64,000 nucleotides of DNA from Romboutsia hominis (GTDB lineage Bacteria > Bacillota > Clostridia > Peptostreptococcales > Peptostreptococcaceae). The notes under the pieces are model-generated. The model did not search any database. It was not told the origin of the DNA and was given only the letters and a program-made list of their open reading frames with translations. Position 1 is the first letter of the stretch, and each line of letters starts with the position of its first letter. Location of the stretch: assembly GCF_900002575.1 (NCBI RefSeq), contig NZ_LN650648.1, forward strand, positions 248,001-312,000. The letters are read 5' to 3'. Below, one piece after another: positions 53,401 through 63,341 of this stretch. The position numbers were made by a program, and so were the translations under genes.

Positions 53401-55170
53401 ATGTTAAATTTAAAATCAAAACCTTATAATCTTGATGAACAATCTATACAATGGGTAAAAGACACAATTGCAAATATGACGATAGAAGAAAAAATAGGTC
53501 AACTATTTGTAAATATGGGTGCAAGCCGTGATGAACAATACTTAAAAGGTGTTTTAAATAATTATCATATAGGGGCAGTTAGATACAATCCAGGTAAAGC
53601 TGAAGATGTATATGATCAAAATAAAATATTACAAGAAAATAGTAAAATACCACTATTAATAGCTGCAAATACTGAAAATGGTGGTAATGGAGCATGTACA
53701 GATGGGACATATGTAGGAAGCCAAGTTAAGATAGGAGCAACAAATGACCCTAAATATGCTTATGAAATGGGGCGTGTTTCTGGTGTGGAAGCAGCAGCAA
53801 TAGGATGTAACTGGAGCTTTGCACCAGTAGTTGATATAAATAGAAACTGGAGAAATCCAATAATATCTTCTCGTTGTTATTCATCTAGTGCAGAGCAAGT
53901 ATTAGAATTTTCTTTAGAGTACATGAGAGGAATAATGGAAAGTGGTATTATGCCTGCGGCGAAGCATTTCCCTGGAGATGGAATTGATGAACGTGATCAA
54001 CATTTATCATTTGCTCCAAACTGGCTTTCAGTAGACGAATGGGATGCTACATTTGGAAAGGTATACGGAGGATTAATAGATGCAGGTCTTCCATCAATAA
54101 TGGCAGGACATATAGCTTTACCTGAATATGTACGTTACTTTAATCCAGAAGCAACTATTGAAGAATTAACTATGCCAGCCACATTAAGTAAATATATATT
54201 AACAGATTTATTACGTAAAAAAATGGGATTCAATGGAGTAATAGTAACAGATGCAAGCCATATGGTAGCTATGACATCGGCAATGAAGCGTAGTGAAATG
54301 TTACCAACAGCTATAGCGGCAGGTAGTGATTTATTCCTATTCTTCAATGATCCAGATGAGGACTTCAAGTGGATGATGGATGGTTATAAGAATGGAATAA
54401 TAACTGATGAGCGTCTTGAAGAAGCATTAACTCGTATATTAGGATTAAAAGCTGCTTTAGGATTACATAAAAAAGCTAAAACAGAAATACTACAACCAAA
54501 AGAAGAAGCTATGGCTAAAATAGGATTAGAAGAAAATAAAATACCTGCTTTAGAAATAGCAGATAAAGCTATAACATTAGTTAAGAATAAAGAAGATATA
54601 TTCCCTATATCTCCAGAAAATCAAAAACGCGTATTACTTGTAGAGCCTAAAGGTCATGACGGTGGATTTGGAAAACTAATGGCTATGATGGGTGGAAAAG
54701 GTAAAAATGCAATCGAGTTAATGAAAGAGTTATTAGAAGCAGAAGGATTTGTAGTTGAAATATATGAATCTCCAATGGAAAAAGCAATGAAGTTACCACC
54801 AGAAGAGATGATGAAATCAATGATGGATATTTACTCAGGAAAGCGTCCTATATCTGAGTTAACTAGCAAATATGATTTAATAATAAACATAGCAGATATT
54901 GGACCAGGAACAGACCAACGTATACAATGGCCAATGAGCAAAGGTACTCCTGATATACCATTTTATGTAAATGAAATACCAACAATATTTGTGTCAGTAC
55001 AATGTCCATTCCATTTAGCTGATGTACCTCAAGTAAAAACTTATATAAACACTTATGATAATAAAGAATACACTATAAAAGCATTAGTTGAAAAGATGTT
55101 AGGTAGATCAGAATTTGTCGGTGTAAGCTCAGTAGATGCGTACTGTGGATTATTAGATACACAATATTAA
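53401..55170 (+). CDS. GH3-family beta-N-acetylhexosaminidase (NagZ-like)
   Basis: 589 residues: TIM-barrel catalytic domain (about 10-355) and a C-terminal domain (about 375-589). NagZ-type features are the KHFPGDGIDERDQH loop (about 187-200) with the Asp/His dyad, and the nucleophile Asp284 in VIVTDASHM. It hydrolyses terminal beta-N-acetylhexosamine from peptidoglycan fragments or chitin-like/host glycans. No signal peptide, so it is intracellular and acts on what the upstream symporter brings in. GGGGG precedes ATG 53401. Confidence 0.9.
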   Translation: MLNLKSKPYNLDEQSIQWVKDTIANMTIEEKIGQLFVNMGASRDEQYLKGVLNNYHIGAVRYNPGKAEDVYDQNKILQENSKIPLLIAANTENGGNGACTDGTYVGSQVKIGATNDPKYAYEMGRVSGVEAAAIGCNWSFAPVVDINRNWRNPIISSRCYSSSAEQVLEFSLEYMRGIMESGIMPAAKHFPGDGIDERDQHLSFAPNWLSVDEWDATFGKVYGGLIDAGLPSIMAGHIALPEYVRYFNPEATIEELTMPATLSKYILTDLLRKKMGFNGVIVTDASHMVAMTSAMKRSEMLPTAIAAGSDLFLFFNDPDEDFKWMMDGYKNGIITDERLEEALTRILGLKAALGLHKKAKTEILQPKEEAMAKIGLEENKIPALEIADKAITLVKNKEDIFPISPENQKRVLLVEPKGHDGGFGKLMAMMGGKGKNAIELMKELLEAEGFVVEIYESPMEKAMKLPPEEMMKSMMDIYSGKRPISELTSKYDLIINIADIGPGTDQRIQWPMSKGTPDIPFYVNEIPTIFVSVQCPFHLADVPQVKTYINTYDNKEYTIKALVEKMLGRSEFVGVSSVDAYCGLLDTQY

Positions 55171-55196
55171 TTTATAAATATAAATAATCAAATACT

Positions 55197-55240
55197 AATA
55201 GTTGTAGTTAAATATTGTATTTAACTACAACTATTTTTAA
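55197..55240 (+). terminator. terminator after GH3 gene
   Basis: AATAGTTGTAGTTAAATA / TATTTAACTACAACTATT stem with TTG loop, then T-rich tail. Confidence 0.92.
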
Positions 55241-55391
55241 TATATTACAAAACTTTTTTTAAATGACTAATGGATATAGTTAAATGATGTAAAATAATTA
55301 ATATAAAAAGAAAAACATAATATAAACTCTACGATTAGTTTATTGAAAGATTTTCTCTAATAGTTTAAATTATTAACAAGAGGTGAAACTG

Positions 55392-55976
55392 ATGGATTGT
55401 AAGAAAGTTGGCAAATTAATATATGAACTAAGAAAAGAAAAAAACATGACACAAAAACAAGTTGCCGAATTAATGAATATAAGTGATAAAACAATAAGTA
55501 AATGGGAGCGAGGATTAGGTTGCCCTGACATTTCTTTACTTTTAAAATTATCAGATATATTTGGTGTAAGTATAGAAGGGATTCTATCAGGAGAAATAAA
55601 TTTAAATGAATTAGAGGGAGGAAATATGAAAAATATAAGATTTTATATATGTGATAAATGTGGAAATTTAATAACAACAACAGGTGAAGCATCTATATCT
55701 TGTTGTGGTAAGAAAATAGAACCATCAATTGCAAAAAAAGCAGAAGATGGACATAGACTTAATGTAGAAAATATAGAAAATGAGTTATTTATTACATCAG
55801 AACATGAAATGAAGAAGGAACATTATATTTCTTTTGTAGCACATGTAAAAGGAGATAGAGTTCAGATTGTAAAACAATATCCAGAGTGGAATATGCAGTT
55901 TAGGTTAAATCAAAATGGACGTGGTAAATTATATTTTTATTGTAAAGAACACGGACTATTTTATCAAATAGTATAG
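55392..55976 (+). CDS. XRE regulator fused to desulfoferrodoxin-like metal domain
   Basis: 194 residues from ATG 55392 (AGAGGTG at 55379-55385; GTG 55383 lies inside it). The N-terminal helix-turn-helix (about 4-60) has MTQKQVAELMNISDKTISKWERG. After a linker, CDKCGN plus SCCGKK form a four-Cys desulforedoxin-type site. The following domain keeps superoxide-reductase-like pieces: HEMKKEHYISFV and C-terminal YCKEHGLFYQ (CxxH). A redox- or metal-sensing role is likely; target genes are not evident nearby. Confidence 0.85.
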   Translation: MDCKKVGKLIYELRKEKNMTQKQVAELMNISDKTISKWERGLGCPDISLLLKLSDIFGVSIEGILSGEINLNELEGGNMKNIRFYICDKCGNLITTTGEASISCCGKKIEPSIAKKAEDGHRLNVENIENELFITSEHEMKKEHYISFVAHVKGDRVQIVKQYPEWNMQFRLNQNGRGKLYFYCKEHGLFYQIV

Positions 55977-56035
55977 AGAAAAAATTAGTTACCAAAAAAC
56001 AAATATATTTATATAGAGATATTAATTTTAAAGAT

Positions 56036-56072
56036 AAAACCTACTATCGATTTATTGATGGTAGGTTTTTTT
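56036..56072. terminator. terminator between XRE fusion gene and MerR gene
   Basis: AAAACCTACTATC / GATGGTAGGTTTTTTT stem with G-U pair between converging genes. Confidence 0.82.
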
Positions 56073-56112
56073 ATAAGAAAATAATAGTAGAAAAATACTA
56101 TATAAATTTTAA

Positions 56113-56487
56113 TTATTTACATATGTTAGATTTTTGTTCTTTAATATAAAAGTTTATCTTATTATTGACAATTTTAAGAGAAGAATTAAAATTTTTTATC
56201 TCATCTTCGATATATTTTTTATGTTTTAAAAGTATATCTTCACGTTGGCATATGGTATCTGGACCTTCTATACATAAATTAACATATTCTTTAATTTTAG
56301 AAATAGGCATATGAGTATTTCTTAAACAGCATATTAGATTAAGCCACTCCAAATCTGTATCTTTAAATATTCTATTGCCTTGTTCATTACGTTCAATAAA
56401 AGGGAGTAACCCTTCTTTTTCATAGTATCGAAGTGTATGAGGTGACAAGTTATATTTTTGTGCTACTTCTTTAATAGTATATGACAT
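56113..56487 (-). CDS. MerR-family transcriptional regulator
   Basis: 124 residues: winged helix (1-70) with YTIKEVAQKYNLSPHTLRYYEKEGLLPFIERNEQGNR, then a dimerising coiled coil (about 80-118). Cysteines at about 53-54, 72, 80 and 123 are scattered without the metal pattern of CueR/ZntR, so an organic ligand is more likely. It faces the Dxs-like gene, whose promoter has the 19-bp spacer and dyad typical of MerR activation. AGGAGG lies before ATG 56487. Confidence 0.92.
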   Translation of the reverse strand: MSYTIKEVAQKYNLSPHTLRYYEKEGLLPFIERNEQGNRIFKDTDLEWLNLICCLRNTHMPISKIKEYVNLCIEGPDTICQREDILLKHKKYIEDEIKNFNSSLKIVNNKINFYIKEQKSNICK

Positions 56488-56575
56488 ATATAGCCTCCTA
56501 AAATATATGATAATATATTATACCTTTATAGTTAATTGTAAGCAAAATCAAAATAGATAAACTAAAAAATACTTA

Positions 56576-56606
56576 TTGACTTAGAGTTTACTCTAAGGGG
56601 TATACT
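56576..56606 (+). promoter_or_regulatory. MerR-type promoter of the Dxs-like gene
   Basis: -35 TTGACT (56576-56581), 19-bp spacer, -10 TATACT (56601-56606). A perfect 8-2-8 dyad CTTAGAGT/ACTCTAAG (56580-56597) fills the spacer. This is the classic over-long MerR-activated geometry. Confidence 0.88.
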
Positions 56607-56657
56607 TATTAAAACAACGAAAATTACTTTAAAGACTAGCATCTAGGAGGAATTAAT

Positions 56658-58418
56658 ATGATATTAAATGTTTTAAATAAAATTGATGAACCAAAAGATT
56701 TAAAAGGACTTTGTAGTAATGACTTAAAAGTATTAGCTGACGAAATAAGGGAAATTTTAATAAAAAAAGTAAGTACAACAGGTGGCCACTTTGGTCCTAA
56801 TTTAGGGATGGTTGAAGCAACTATAGCACTACACTATGTGTTTAATTCACCTATAGATAAGATAGTTTATGATGTTTCTCATCAATCATATACACATAAA
56901 ATTTTGACGGGAAGAAAAAATGCATTTATAAATCCTGATAAATACAACAGTGTTACAGGATATACTTCACCTCAAGAAAGTGAACATGACTTCTTTACAA
57001 TCGGACATACATCAACTTCAGTTAGTTTAGCATGTGGATTAGCAAAGGCTCGTGATTTAAAAGGTGGTAATGAAAATATTATAGCAGTTATAGGTGATGG
57101 TTCTTTAAGTGGTGGGCAAGCTTACGAAGGATTAAATAATGCAGCAGCATCAGGAAAAAATATAATAATAGTAGTTAATGATAATGATATGTCTATAGCT
57201 GAAAACCACGGAGGTCTTTATCAAAACTTAGCTTTACTTCGTAACACTAATGGAAAATCAGAAAATAACTTCTTTAAAGCATTAGGATTTGATTATCATT
57301 ATATTAAGGATGGAAATAATATTGAGTCTTTAATTAAAACATTCTCAAAAGTTAAAGACACAAATCATCCAGTGGTAGTTCATATGCATACTATCAAAGG
57401 AAAGGGATATAAAGATTCAGAGGAAAATAAAGAAGCTTTCCATTGGGTAATGCCATTTGATTTGGAAACAAAAGAACCAAGATTTAAAAGTACAGGTGAA
57501 TCTTATTCAGAGGTTGCAGGCGAATTTTTATCACAAAAGGCAAGAAAAGATAGTAGTATCGTAGCAATAACAGCTGCAACTCCTGGGCCAGTTGGTTTAG
57601 GTTCATTTAGACATGAATTTAAAGATCAATTTATAGATGTTGGAATAGCTGAGGAACATGCAATAGCACTTGCATCAGGTATAGCATCACAAGGTGGTAA
57701 ACCCGTTGCATCTTTTGTTAGTTCATTTATACAAAGAACTTATGACCAATTATCTCAAGATCTTGCTATAAATAATAATCCTGCACTTATCATGGTTTAT
57801 TGGGGAGGAATAACAGATAGTGATGTAACACATCTTGGATTATTTGATATACCGCTTATATCTAATATACCAAACATAGTATATCTTGCACCAACTAATA
57901 AAGAAGAATATATTGCAATGATGGAGTGGGGAATAGAGCAAGATAGACATCCAGTTGCAATACGTGTTCCTAATATGGAGGTAGTGTCAACAGGTGTTAA
58001 GGTAGAACCTAATTTTGATAACTTAAACACTTATGAAAAAGTTAAAGAAGGAAGTGAAGTAGCAATTATTGGACTTGGCTCATTCTACCATTTAGGAAAT
58101 AGGGTACAAGAGATGCTAAAAGAATCAACAGGAATAAATGCTACATTAATAAATCCTAGATTCATAAGTGGAATAGATGAAAAATTATTAACTGAGCTAT
58201 TGGATAACCATAGATTAGTAGTAACATTAGAAGATGGAATACTTGACGGTGGATTTGGTGAAAAGATATCGAGATTCTATGGGGATAAAGATATGAAAGT
58301 ATTAAACTTTGGAGCATCAAAAGAATTTACAGATAGTGTATCATTAAAAGAATTATATGAGCGTTATCACCTAACTGAAGAGTTAATAATTTCAGATATA
58401 AAGGATGCTCTTAAATAA
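56658..58418 (+). CDS. Dxs-like transketolase-family enzyme
   Basis: 586 residues, slightly shorter than 1-deoxy-D-xylulose-5-phosphate synthase but collinear with it: GGHFGPNLGMVEATIALHYVF and DVSHQSYTHKILTGR near the start, ThDP site GDGSLSGGQAYEGLNNA ... NDNDMSI, catalytic Glu in GIAEEHAIALASG, and QRTYDQLSQD. The Dxs stretch RAGxxGxDGxTHxG is here WGGITDSDVTHLG (Trp382), so the Arg that helps bind glyceraldehyde-3-P is lost. It may use another acceptor or be a specialised paralogue. No other MEP-pathway genes are near. It is driven by a MerR-type promoter. Confidence 0.82.
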   Translation: MILNVLNKIDEPKDLKGLCSNDLKVLADEIREILIKKVSTTGGHFGPNLGMVEATIALHYVFNSPIDKIVYDVSHQSYTHKILTGRKNAFINPDKYNSVTGYTSPQESEHDFFTIGHTSTSVSLACGLAKARDLKGGNENIIAVIGDGSLSGGQAYEGLNNAAASGKNIIIVVNDNDMSIAENHGGLYQNLALLRNTNGKSENNFFKALGFDYHYIKDGNNIESLIKTFSKVKDTNHPVVVHMHTIKGKGYKDSEENKEAFHWVMPFDLETKEPRFKSTGESYSEVAGEFLSQKARKDSSIVAITAATPGPVGLGSFRHEFKDQFIDVGIAEEHAIALASGIASQGGKPVASFVSSFIQRTYDQLSQDLAINNNPALIMVYWGGITDSDVTHLGLFDIPLISNIPNIVYLAPTNKEEYIAMMEWGIEQDRHPVAIRVPNMEVVSTGVKVEPNFDNLNTYEKVKEGSEVAIIGLGSFYHLGNRVQEMLKESTGINATLINPRFISGIDEKLLTELLDNHRLVVTLEDGILDGGFGEKISRFYGDKDMKVLNFGASKEFTDSVSLKELYERYHLTEELIISDIKDALK

Positions 58419-58427
58419 GATTAAAAT

Positions 58428-58452
58428 TTGATTATAGATAGATTATAATCAA
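58428..58452 (+). other. hairpin after Dxs-like gene
   Basis: TTGATTATA / TATAATCAA stem with 7-nt loop, no T run. Confidence 0.45.
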
Positions 58453-58508
58453 CCTAATTATTGCGAATATTAAGAGGTAAGAATAGGAGTAGCTTTCACT
58501 ATTAAGAG

Positions 58509-58543
58509 CCATATTGATGAATTTATCAATATGGTTTTTATTT
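58509..58543 (+). terminator. terminator after Dxs-like gene
   Basis: CCATATTGAT / ATCAATATGG stem then TTTTTATTTA. Nearly the same sequence recurs at 63306-63341. Confidence 0.88.
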
Positions 58544-58721
58544 ATGTAAAAATAATTTATGTATAAATAAGGTACTGTATAACAAAGAACCACCTTAATT
58601 TAAATAAGGGTTTATATCAATTTGATATGAAGTTTAATGATAGATTTAACTTCTATTGTATAGTGTATATTTAAATTGATTAAAATTATTTTAAGAATAT
58701 ATTCTATTTTCTTAAAGATTA
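58544..58721. other. intergenic stretch upstream of copper promoter
   Basis: No gene seen. Contains a small ATATCAA/TTGATAT dyad near 58614. The remainder is A+T-rich filler. Confidence 0.4.
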
Positions 58722-58777
58722 TTGACAAATAAAAAAAATGAGATATACTTATAGATATTAATACCCCCTGGGGGTAT
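58722..58777 (+). promoter_or_regulatory. copA promoter with CsoR-type operator
   Basis: TTGACA (58722-58727), 16 bp, TATACT (58744-58749), then ATACCCCC-T-GGGGGTAT (58761-58777), the GC-tract dyad bound by CsoR copper repressors. The csoR gene is not in the window. Confidence 0.85.
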
Positions 58778-58863
58778 AATGAAAATAGTATTCAAGCGGC
58801 TGAAATAAAAAATAGGGCTTATAAATATATAAAGTCTATAAAAAATATGAAAGGAGATTTAAC

Positions 58864-61365
58864 ATGAATAATATAGTAAAAAGAAGTTACAAAGTAACAG
58901 GAATGACATGTTCAGCCTGTGGTAAAGCTGCAGAAAGAGCTGTCAAAAAAATAGATGGCGTAGTCAGCCAAAGTGTAAATATGGCTACAGAAAAAATTAA
59001 CATAGAATATGATAAAAATAAGGTTAGCTTTGAGGAATTGCAAAATGCAGTAAAAAAGGCAGGTTACAATTTATTAGAAGATGTTAGTTATAGCAAAATA
59101 GATTTTAAAATAGGTGGTATGACTTGCGCTTCTTGTGCAAAAGCAATAGAGAGAGCAGTCAATAAATTGGATGGAATACAAAGTATTAATGTAAATGTAG
59201 CTACCGAAAAAGCAACTATAAGTTATGATTCATCTAAGCTAAAATTAACCGCAATAAGAAATACTATTGAAAAAGCAGGATATAAAGTATTAGAAAAAAG
59301 TACAACTAGTAAATCAAACAATGTAGATGAAGATAAATTAAGAAAAGAAAAAGAAATGAAAACACTATTTATAAAGTTTTTAGTGGCAGTAGGATTTTCA
59401 ATACCGCTATTTTATATAGCGATGGGACCTATGGTACCAAGTCCAATTGGACCGTGGCCAGTTCCAGATATTATAAACCCAATGACAAATTCTCTAAACT
59501 ATGCTTTAATCCAAATAGTACTAGTAATACCAGTAATGATAGCTGGAAATAAATTCTACACTAATGGATTTAAAGCACTTATAAATAAAAGTCCAAATAT
59601 GGATTCACTAGTAGCAATAGGAACATTAGCAGCATTTTTATATAGTTTATATACAACAGTCCAAATGGCTACTACAAATATGGTAGCAGGACATGAACAT
59701 CACCAATTATATTATGAAAGTGCAGGTATAATAATAGCACTAATATTACTTGGTAAATATTTAGAATCGAGATCAAAAGGAAAAACAAGTGAAGCTATAA
59801 AAAAACTTATGGGTCTTCAACCTAAAACAGCAATAGTTATAAAAAGTGGAAAAGAAATAGAAATTCCAATAGAAGAAGTAGAAGTTGGAGATGTAATAAT
59901 AGTTAAACCAGGAAGTAAGATACCAGTAGATGGTATAGTAATAGAAGGACATACTTCTGTAGATGAATCTATGCTTACAGGTGAAAGTATACCTGTAGAG
60001 AAAAGTGTAGGAGATAAAGTTACAGGAGCAAGTATAAATAAAAACGGTAGTATAAAGTTTAAAGCAGAAAAAGTTGGAGCAGATACAGCTTTATCTCAAA
60101 TTATAAAATTAGTTGAAGATGCACAAGGTAAAAAAGCACCAATAGCAAAATTAGCAGATACTGTATCAGGATATTTTGTACCAACAGTTATAACAATAGC
60201 TGTAGTAACGGCATTACTTTGGTTTACAGTTGGAGGAAAAGGTGTAGAATTTGCACTTACAATATTTATATCAGTACTTGTAATAGCTTGCCCATGTGCA
60301 CTAGGACTTGCAACACCTACAGCGATTATGGTAGGTACAGGTAAAGGTGCAGAAAATGGTATATTAATCAAAGGTGGAGAAGCATTAGAATTAGCACATA
60401 AGATAGATACTATAATATTTGATAAAACAGGAACAATAACAGAAGGGAAACCTAAAGTTACAGATATAGTAGTAACTAACAATATTGATAAAGATTATTT
60501 ATTAAAAATAGCAGCAAGTGCTGAAAAAGGTTCAGAACATCCACTAGGAGAAGCCATAGTAAGATTTGGTGAACAAAAAAATATTGGATTTATGAAAGTA
60601 GAGAAATTCAAAGCTATACCAGGTCATGGTATAGAGGTAACTATAGATAATAAAAATGTATTACTTGGAAATAAAAAGCTTATGGATGATAGAAAAATAA
60701 GCTTAGGAAATTTAAGTAATAAATCAGATGAATTAGCAATGCAAGGTAAAACACCTATGTATATAGCTTTAGGAAATGAATTAGGTGGAATAATAGCAGT
60801 AGCCGATGTAGTTAAAGAAAGTAGCAAAAGAGCAATAGATAAACTTCACAGCATGGGAATAAAAGTTGCTATGGTAACAGGAGACAACAAAAAAACTGCT
60901 GATGCAATAGCAAAAGAAGTTGGAATAGATATAGTACTTGCAGAAGTTTTACCACAAGATAAATCAAATGAAGTTAAAAAACTTCAACAACAAGGTAAAT
61001 TCGTTGCAATGGTAGGAGATGGAATAAATGATGCTCCAGCATTAGCACAAGCAGATATAGGTATAGCAATAGGAAGTGGAACAGATGTAGCCATGGAATC
61101 TGCGGATATAGTTTTAATGAGAAGTGACTTAATGGATGTTCCAACAGCTATAAAATTAAGTAAAGAAACTATAAAAAATATAAAACAAAATCTATTCTGG
61201 GCATTTGCATACAACACAGTAGGAATTCCAGTAGCAGCAGGTGTATTATATATGTTTGGAGGAACATTATTAAATCCAATGCTTGCAGCAGCAGCTATGA
61301 GTTTAAGTTCAGTATCTGTAATAACTAATGCACTTAGACTTAAGGGATTTAGGGCTTATAAATAA
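58864..61365 (+). CDS. copA: copper-exporting P1B-type ATPase
   Basis: 833 residues. Two N-terminal heavy-metal domains with GMTCSAC (Cys16, Cys19) and GMTCASC (Cys88, Cys91). Eight membrane helices with the CPC copper site (476-478) in the [12 protein letters not shown] stretch. Actuator TGES, phosphorylation site DKTGT (Asp520), HP motif SEHPLGEAI and hinge [16 protein letters not shown] are present. It pumps Cu(I) out of the cytoplasm. The CsoR-type operator in its promoter supports copper regulation. Confidence 0.95.
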   Translation: MNNIVKRSYKVTGMTCSACGKAAERAVKKIDGVVSQSVNMATEKINIEYDKNKVSFEELQNAVKKAGYNLLEDVSYSKIDFKIGGMTCASCAKAIERAVNKLDGIQSINVNVATEKATISYDSSKLKLTAIRNTIEKAGYKVLEKSTTSKSNNVDEDKLRKEKEMKTLFIKFLVAVGFSIPLFYIAMGPMVPSPIGPWPVPDIINPMTNSLNYALIQIVLVIPVMIAGNKFYTNGFKALINKSPNMDSLVAIGTLAAFLYSLYTTVQMATTNMVAGHEHHQLYYESAGIIIALILLGKYLESRSKGKTSEAIKKLMGLQPKTAIVIKSGKEIEIPIEEVEVGDVIIVKPGSKIPVDGIVIEGHTSVDESMLTGESIPVEKSVGDKVTGASINKNGSIKFKAEKVGADTALSQIIKLVEDAQGKKAPIAKLADTVSGYFVPTVITIAVVTALLWFTVGGKGVEFALTIFISVLVIACPCALGLATPTAIMVGTGKGAENGILIKGGEALELAHKIDTIIFDKTGTITEGKPKVTDIVVTNNIDKDYLLKIAASAEKGSEHPLGEAIVRFGEQKNIGFMKVEKFKAIPGHGIEVTIDNKNVLLGNKKLMDDRKISLGNLSNKSDELAMQGKTPMYIALGNELGGIIAVADVVKESSKRAIDKLHSMGIKVAMVTGDNKKTADAIAKEVGIDIVLAEVLPQDKSNEVKKLQQQGKFVAMVGDGINDAPALAQADIGIAIGSGTDVAMESADIVLMRSDLMDVPTAIKLSKETIKNIKQNLFWAFAYNTVGIPVAAGVLYMFGGTLLNPMLAAAAMSLSSVSVITNALRLKGFRAYK

Positions 61366-61458
61366 TGATTCTCTAAGTTTAAAGACTAATGAAAAAAACT
61401 ATAACCTTTATAAGAATAATGATAAAATTAAATTATAAAAAACATATAGAGATTTTAA

Positions 61459-61487
61459 GAGCTAGGGTAAAACCTAGCTCATTTTTA
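61459..61487 (+). terminator. terminator after copA
   Basis: GAGCTAGG / CCTAGCTC stem then ATTTTTAT. Confidence 0.82.
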
Positions 61488-61631
61488 TGCATAAACTTTA
61501 AAAAATATTTTATAGGGAAAACTTATTCAAGTATTATTTCTATATTCAAGTACTTAATTATAGAAAATATCTATTTAACGTGGGAAAATTCCAATGTTAT
61601 AATAATAACCAGAAAAAATAGGAGGGATATT

Positions 61632-62087
61632 ATGAATAATATTGAACAAAAAGCAAAAGAAATAAGAAAAATAGGCGAAGGATACTTTGAAAGAGGAGAA
61701 TTTTACTGTTCTGAAGCAGTAGTAAAAACTATAAATGACGCTTTAGGTAATCCTTTTAGTGATGATATAACTAAACTAGCATCAGGTTTTCCTATAGGAA
61801 TAGGTAAAGCTGGATGTTTATGTGGAGCAGTAAGTGGTGGAGTAATGGCCCTAGGAATGGTATATGGTAGAAAACATGGAGAGCCTATGAATGAGGATAT
61901 GTTTAAACGTTCATCTGGATTACATGACCACATAAAAGAACTTTACAAAAGCACTTGTTGTAGGGTTATGACTAGAAATTTTGAATTTGTATCAGAAGAA
62001 AGAAGACAACATTGTATAAAAATAACTGGTGAAGTTTGCGAATATGTAGCAAGAACTTTAATGGAAGATAATAAATTAAATAAATAG
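61632..62087 (+). CDS. C_GCxxG_C_C family redox-type protein
   Basis: 151 residues from ATG 61632 with GGAGGGA upstream; the frame is open back to 61389 but that part spans the copA terminator and has no ribosome site. The family name motif is visible: EFYCSEAV, CLCGAVSGGVMALG (the GCLCGAVSGG core), then CCRVMTRNFEF and HCIKITGEVCEY. The spaced cysteines suggest a metal or disulfide redox role; function unproven. It lies 18 bp before the TDT transporter, so both are co-transcribed. Confidence 0.87.
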   Translation: MNNIEQKAKEIRKIGEGYFERGEFYCSEAVVKTINDALGNPFSDDITKLASGFPIGIGKAGCLCGAVSGGVMALGMVYGRKHGEPMNEDMFKRSSGLHDHIKELYKSTCCRVMTRNFEFVSEERRQHCIKITGEVCEYVARTLMEDNKLNK

Positions 62088-62105
62088 TCGAAGGATTCAG
62101 TTACT

Positions 62106-63059
62106 ATGAAAGATAATTTTAAGAATATACCAATAGCATTATCAGCTATATCATTAGGTTTTATGGGATTGGGAACTGCCTTTGCAGGATTTAATATTTT
62201 ATGGGTAAGACACATAGCAGTTTTATTTTCAGTAATTTGTTTAGGACTTATATTTTTAAAGTATGTTATGCACCCAAAAGTAGTTTTAGAAGAAATAAAA
62301 CACCCTGTATTAGGAAGTGTTTATCCTACTGTCTGTATGACACTTATGGTTATAGCTGTCTATTTTAATGATTTTAATCATGTGATAGGAAAAGGAACAT
62401 GGGTATTTGCAATAGCTCTACATTTTATAATAAGTATATTTTTCTTCAAAGAAATGTTTAAAGAGTTTAAATTAGATAAAATGATACCAGGTTGGTTTAT
62501 TCCTAGTGTAGGGATAGGAGTAGGAGCCGTTACCAGCGGTCCAATGAATATGCCTTTACTTTCGGATATTGTATTTTACTATGCATTAGCTATGTTTGCA
62601 ATAATAACACCAATTATGATTTACAGACTAAAAAAACATTCTAAATTACAAGGGCCTGCAAAATCTACAATAATGATATTTACAGCTCCAGCTAGTGTAT
62701 GTTTAGCGGGTTGTTTAGCTACTAGCAATATGGAAAATCAAATACTTGTAAATATTCTTGCAATATTAACCTACATATCTATTATTTATAGTTATGTACT
62801 ATTACCACAACTTATAAGGGAAAAATCACTTCCGCATTTAGCACCATTGACATTCCCATTATCTATAGGAGTTATAGCTTCTCAAAGATATGTAAAATAT
62901 CTTGGAAATAAAAATTCAAATTTACAAGGGATATGCGAAATATTATTATATGTTCAGTGTGTAGTAGCTACTTTAGTTATAGCATATGTAGTAATTAAAG
63001 CTGTTTGTTTATTATTTAGTAAATTTAAAACAGTAGATGACAAAGGATTAAGTGTATAA
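62106..63059 (+). CDS. TDT-family (TehA/SLAC1-like) transporter
   Basis: 317 residues with ten predicted membrane helices: IPIALSAISLGFMGLGTAF at the start, KHPVLGSVYPTVCMTLMVIA, PGWFIPSVGIGVGAVTSG in the middle and LAPLTFPLSIGVIASQRYVKY near the end, all typical of the tellurite-resistance/dicarboxylate (TDT) family related to SLAC1 anion channels. The transported anion is unknown. It is co-transcribed with the Cys-rich gene. Confidence 0.88.
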   Translation: MKDNFKNIPIALSAISLGFMGLGTAFAGFNILWVRHIAVLFSVICLGLIFLKYVMHPKVVLEEIKHPVLGSVYPTVCMTLMVIAVYFNDFNHVIGKGTWVFAIALHFIISIFFFKEMFKEFKLDKMIPGWFIPSVGIGVGAVTSGPMNMPLLSDIVFYYALAMFAIITPIMIYRLKKHSKLQGPAKSTIMIFTAPASVCLAGCLATSNMENQILVNILAILTYISIIYSYVLLPQLIREKSLPHLAPLTFPLSIGVIASQRYVKYLGNKNSNLQGICEILLYVQCVVATLVIAYVVIKAVCLLFSKFKTVDDKGLSV

Positions 63060-63065
63060 AGAAAG

Positions 63066-63093
63066 CAAGTGTAATTTTTACACTTGTTTTTTA
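63066..63093 (+). terminator. terminator after TDT gene
   Basis: CAAGTGTAA / TTACACTTG stem with TTT loop then TTTTTT. Confidence 0.92.
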
Positions 63094-63305
63094 TATGCCA
63101 TTTTATATAAAAGAGTATAATGTGGATTTTGAGTAAACGATTATTTATAGTCATTTTTATGTTAGTAAATAAATAAAAAATACATTTAATATTATAAAAA
63201 TTTAAGGTGATAAAGATTTATTTAAGAGTATAGAATTTTTATAGTTTAATCAAGTGTTTACTTTATATAAATAAAATATATTTTATTTATATAAAGTAAT
63301 AATTG

Positions 63306-63341
63306 GCCATATTGATGAAAGATTCAATATGGTTTTTATTT
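63306..63341 (+). terminator. second terminator downstream of the TDT gene
   Basis: CCATATTGA / TCAATATGG then TTTTTATTTT, almost the same as the one at 58509-58543. No gene ends between 63093 and here. Confidence 0.75.

Noticed and set aside
61389-61631. N-terminal extension of the C_GCxxG_C_C protein
   Set aside because: The stretch contains the copA terminator and lacks a ribosome site; ATG 61632 has GGAGGGA.
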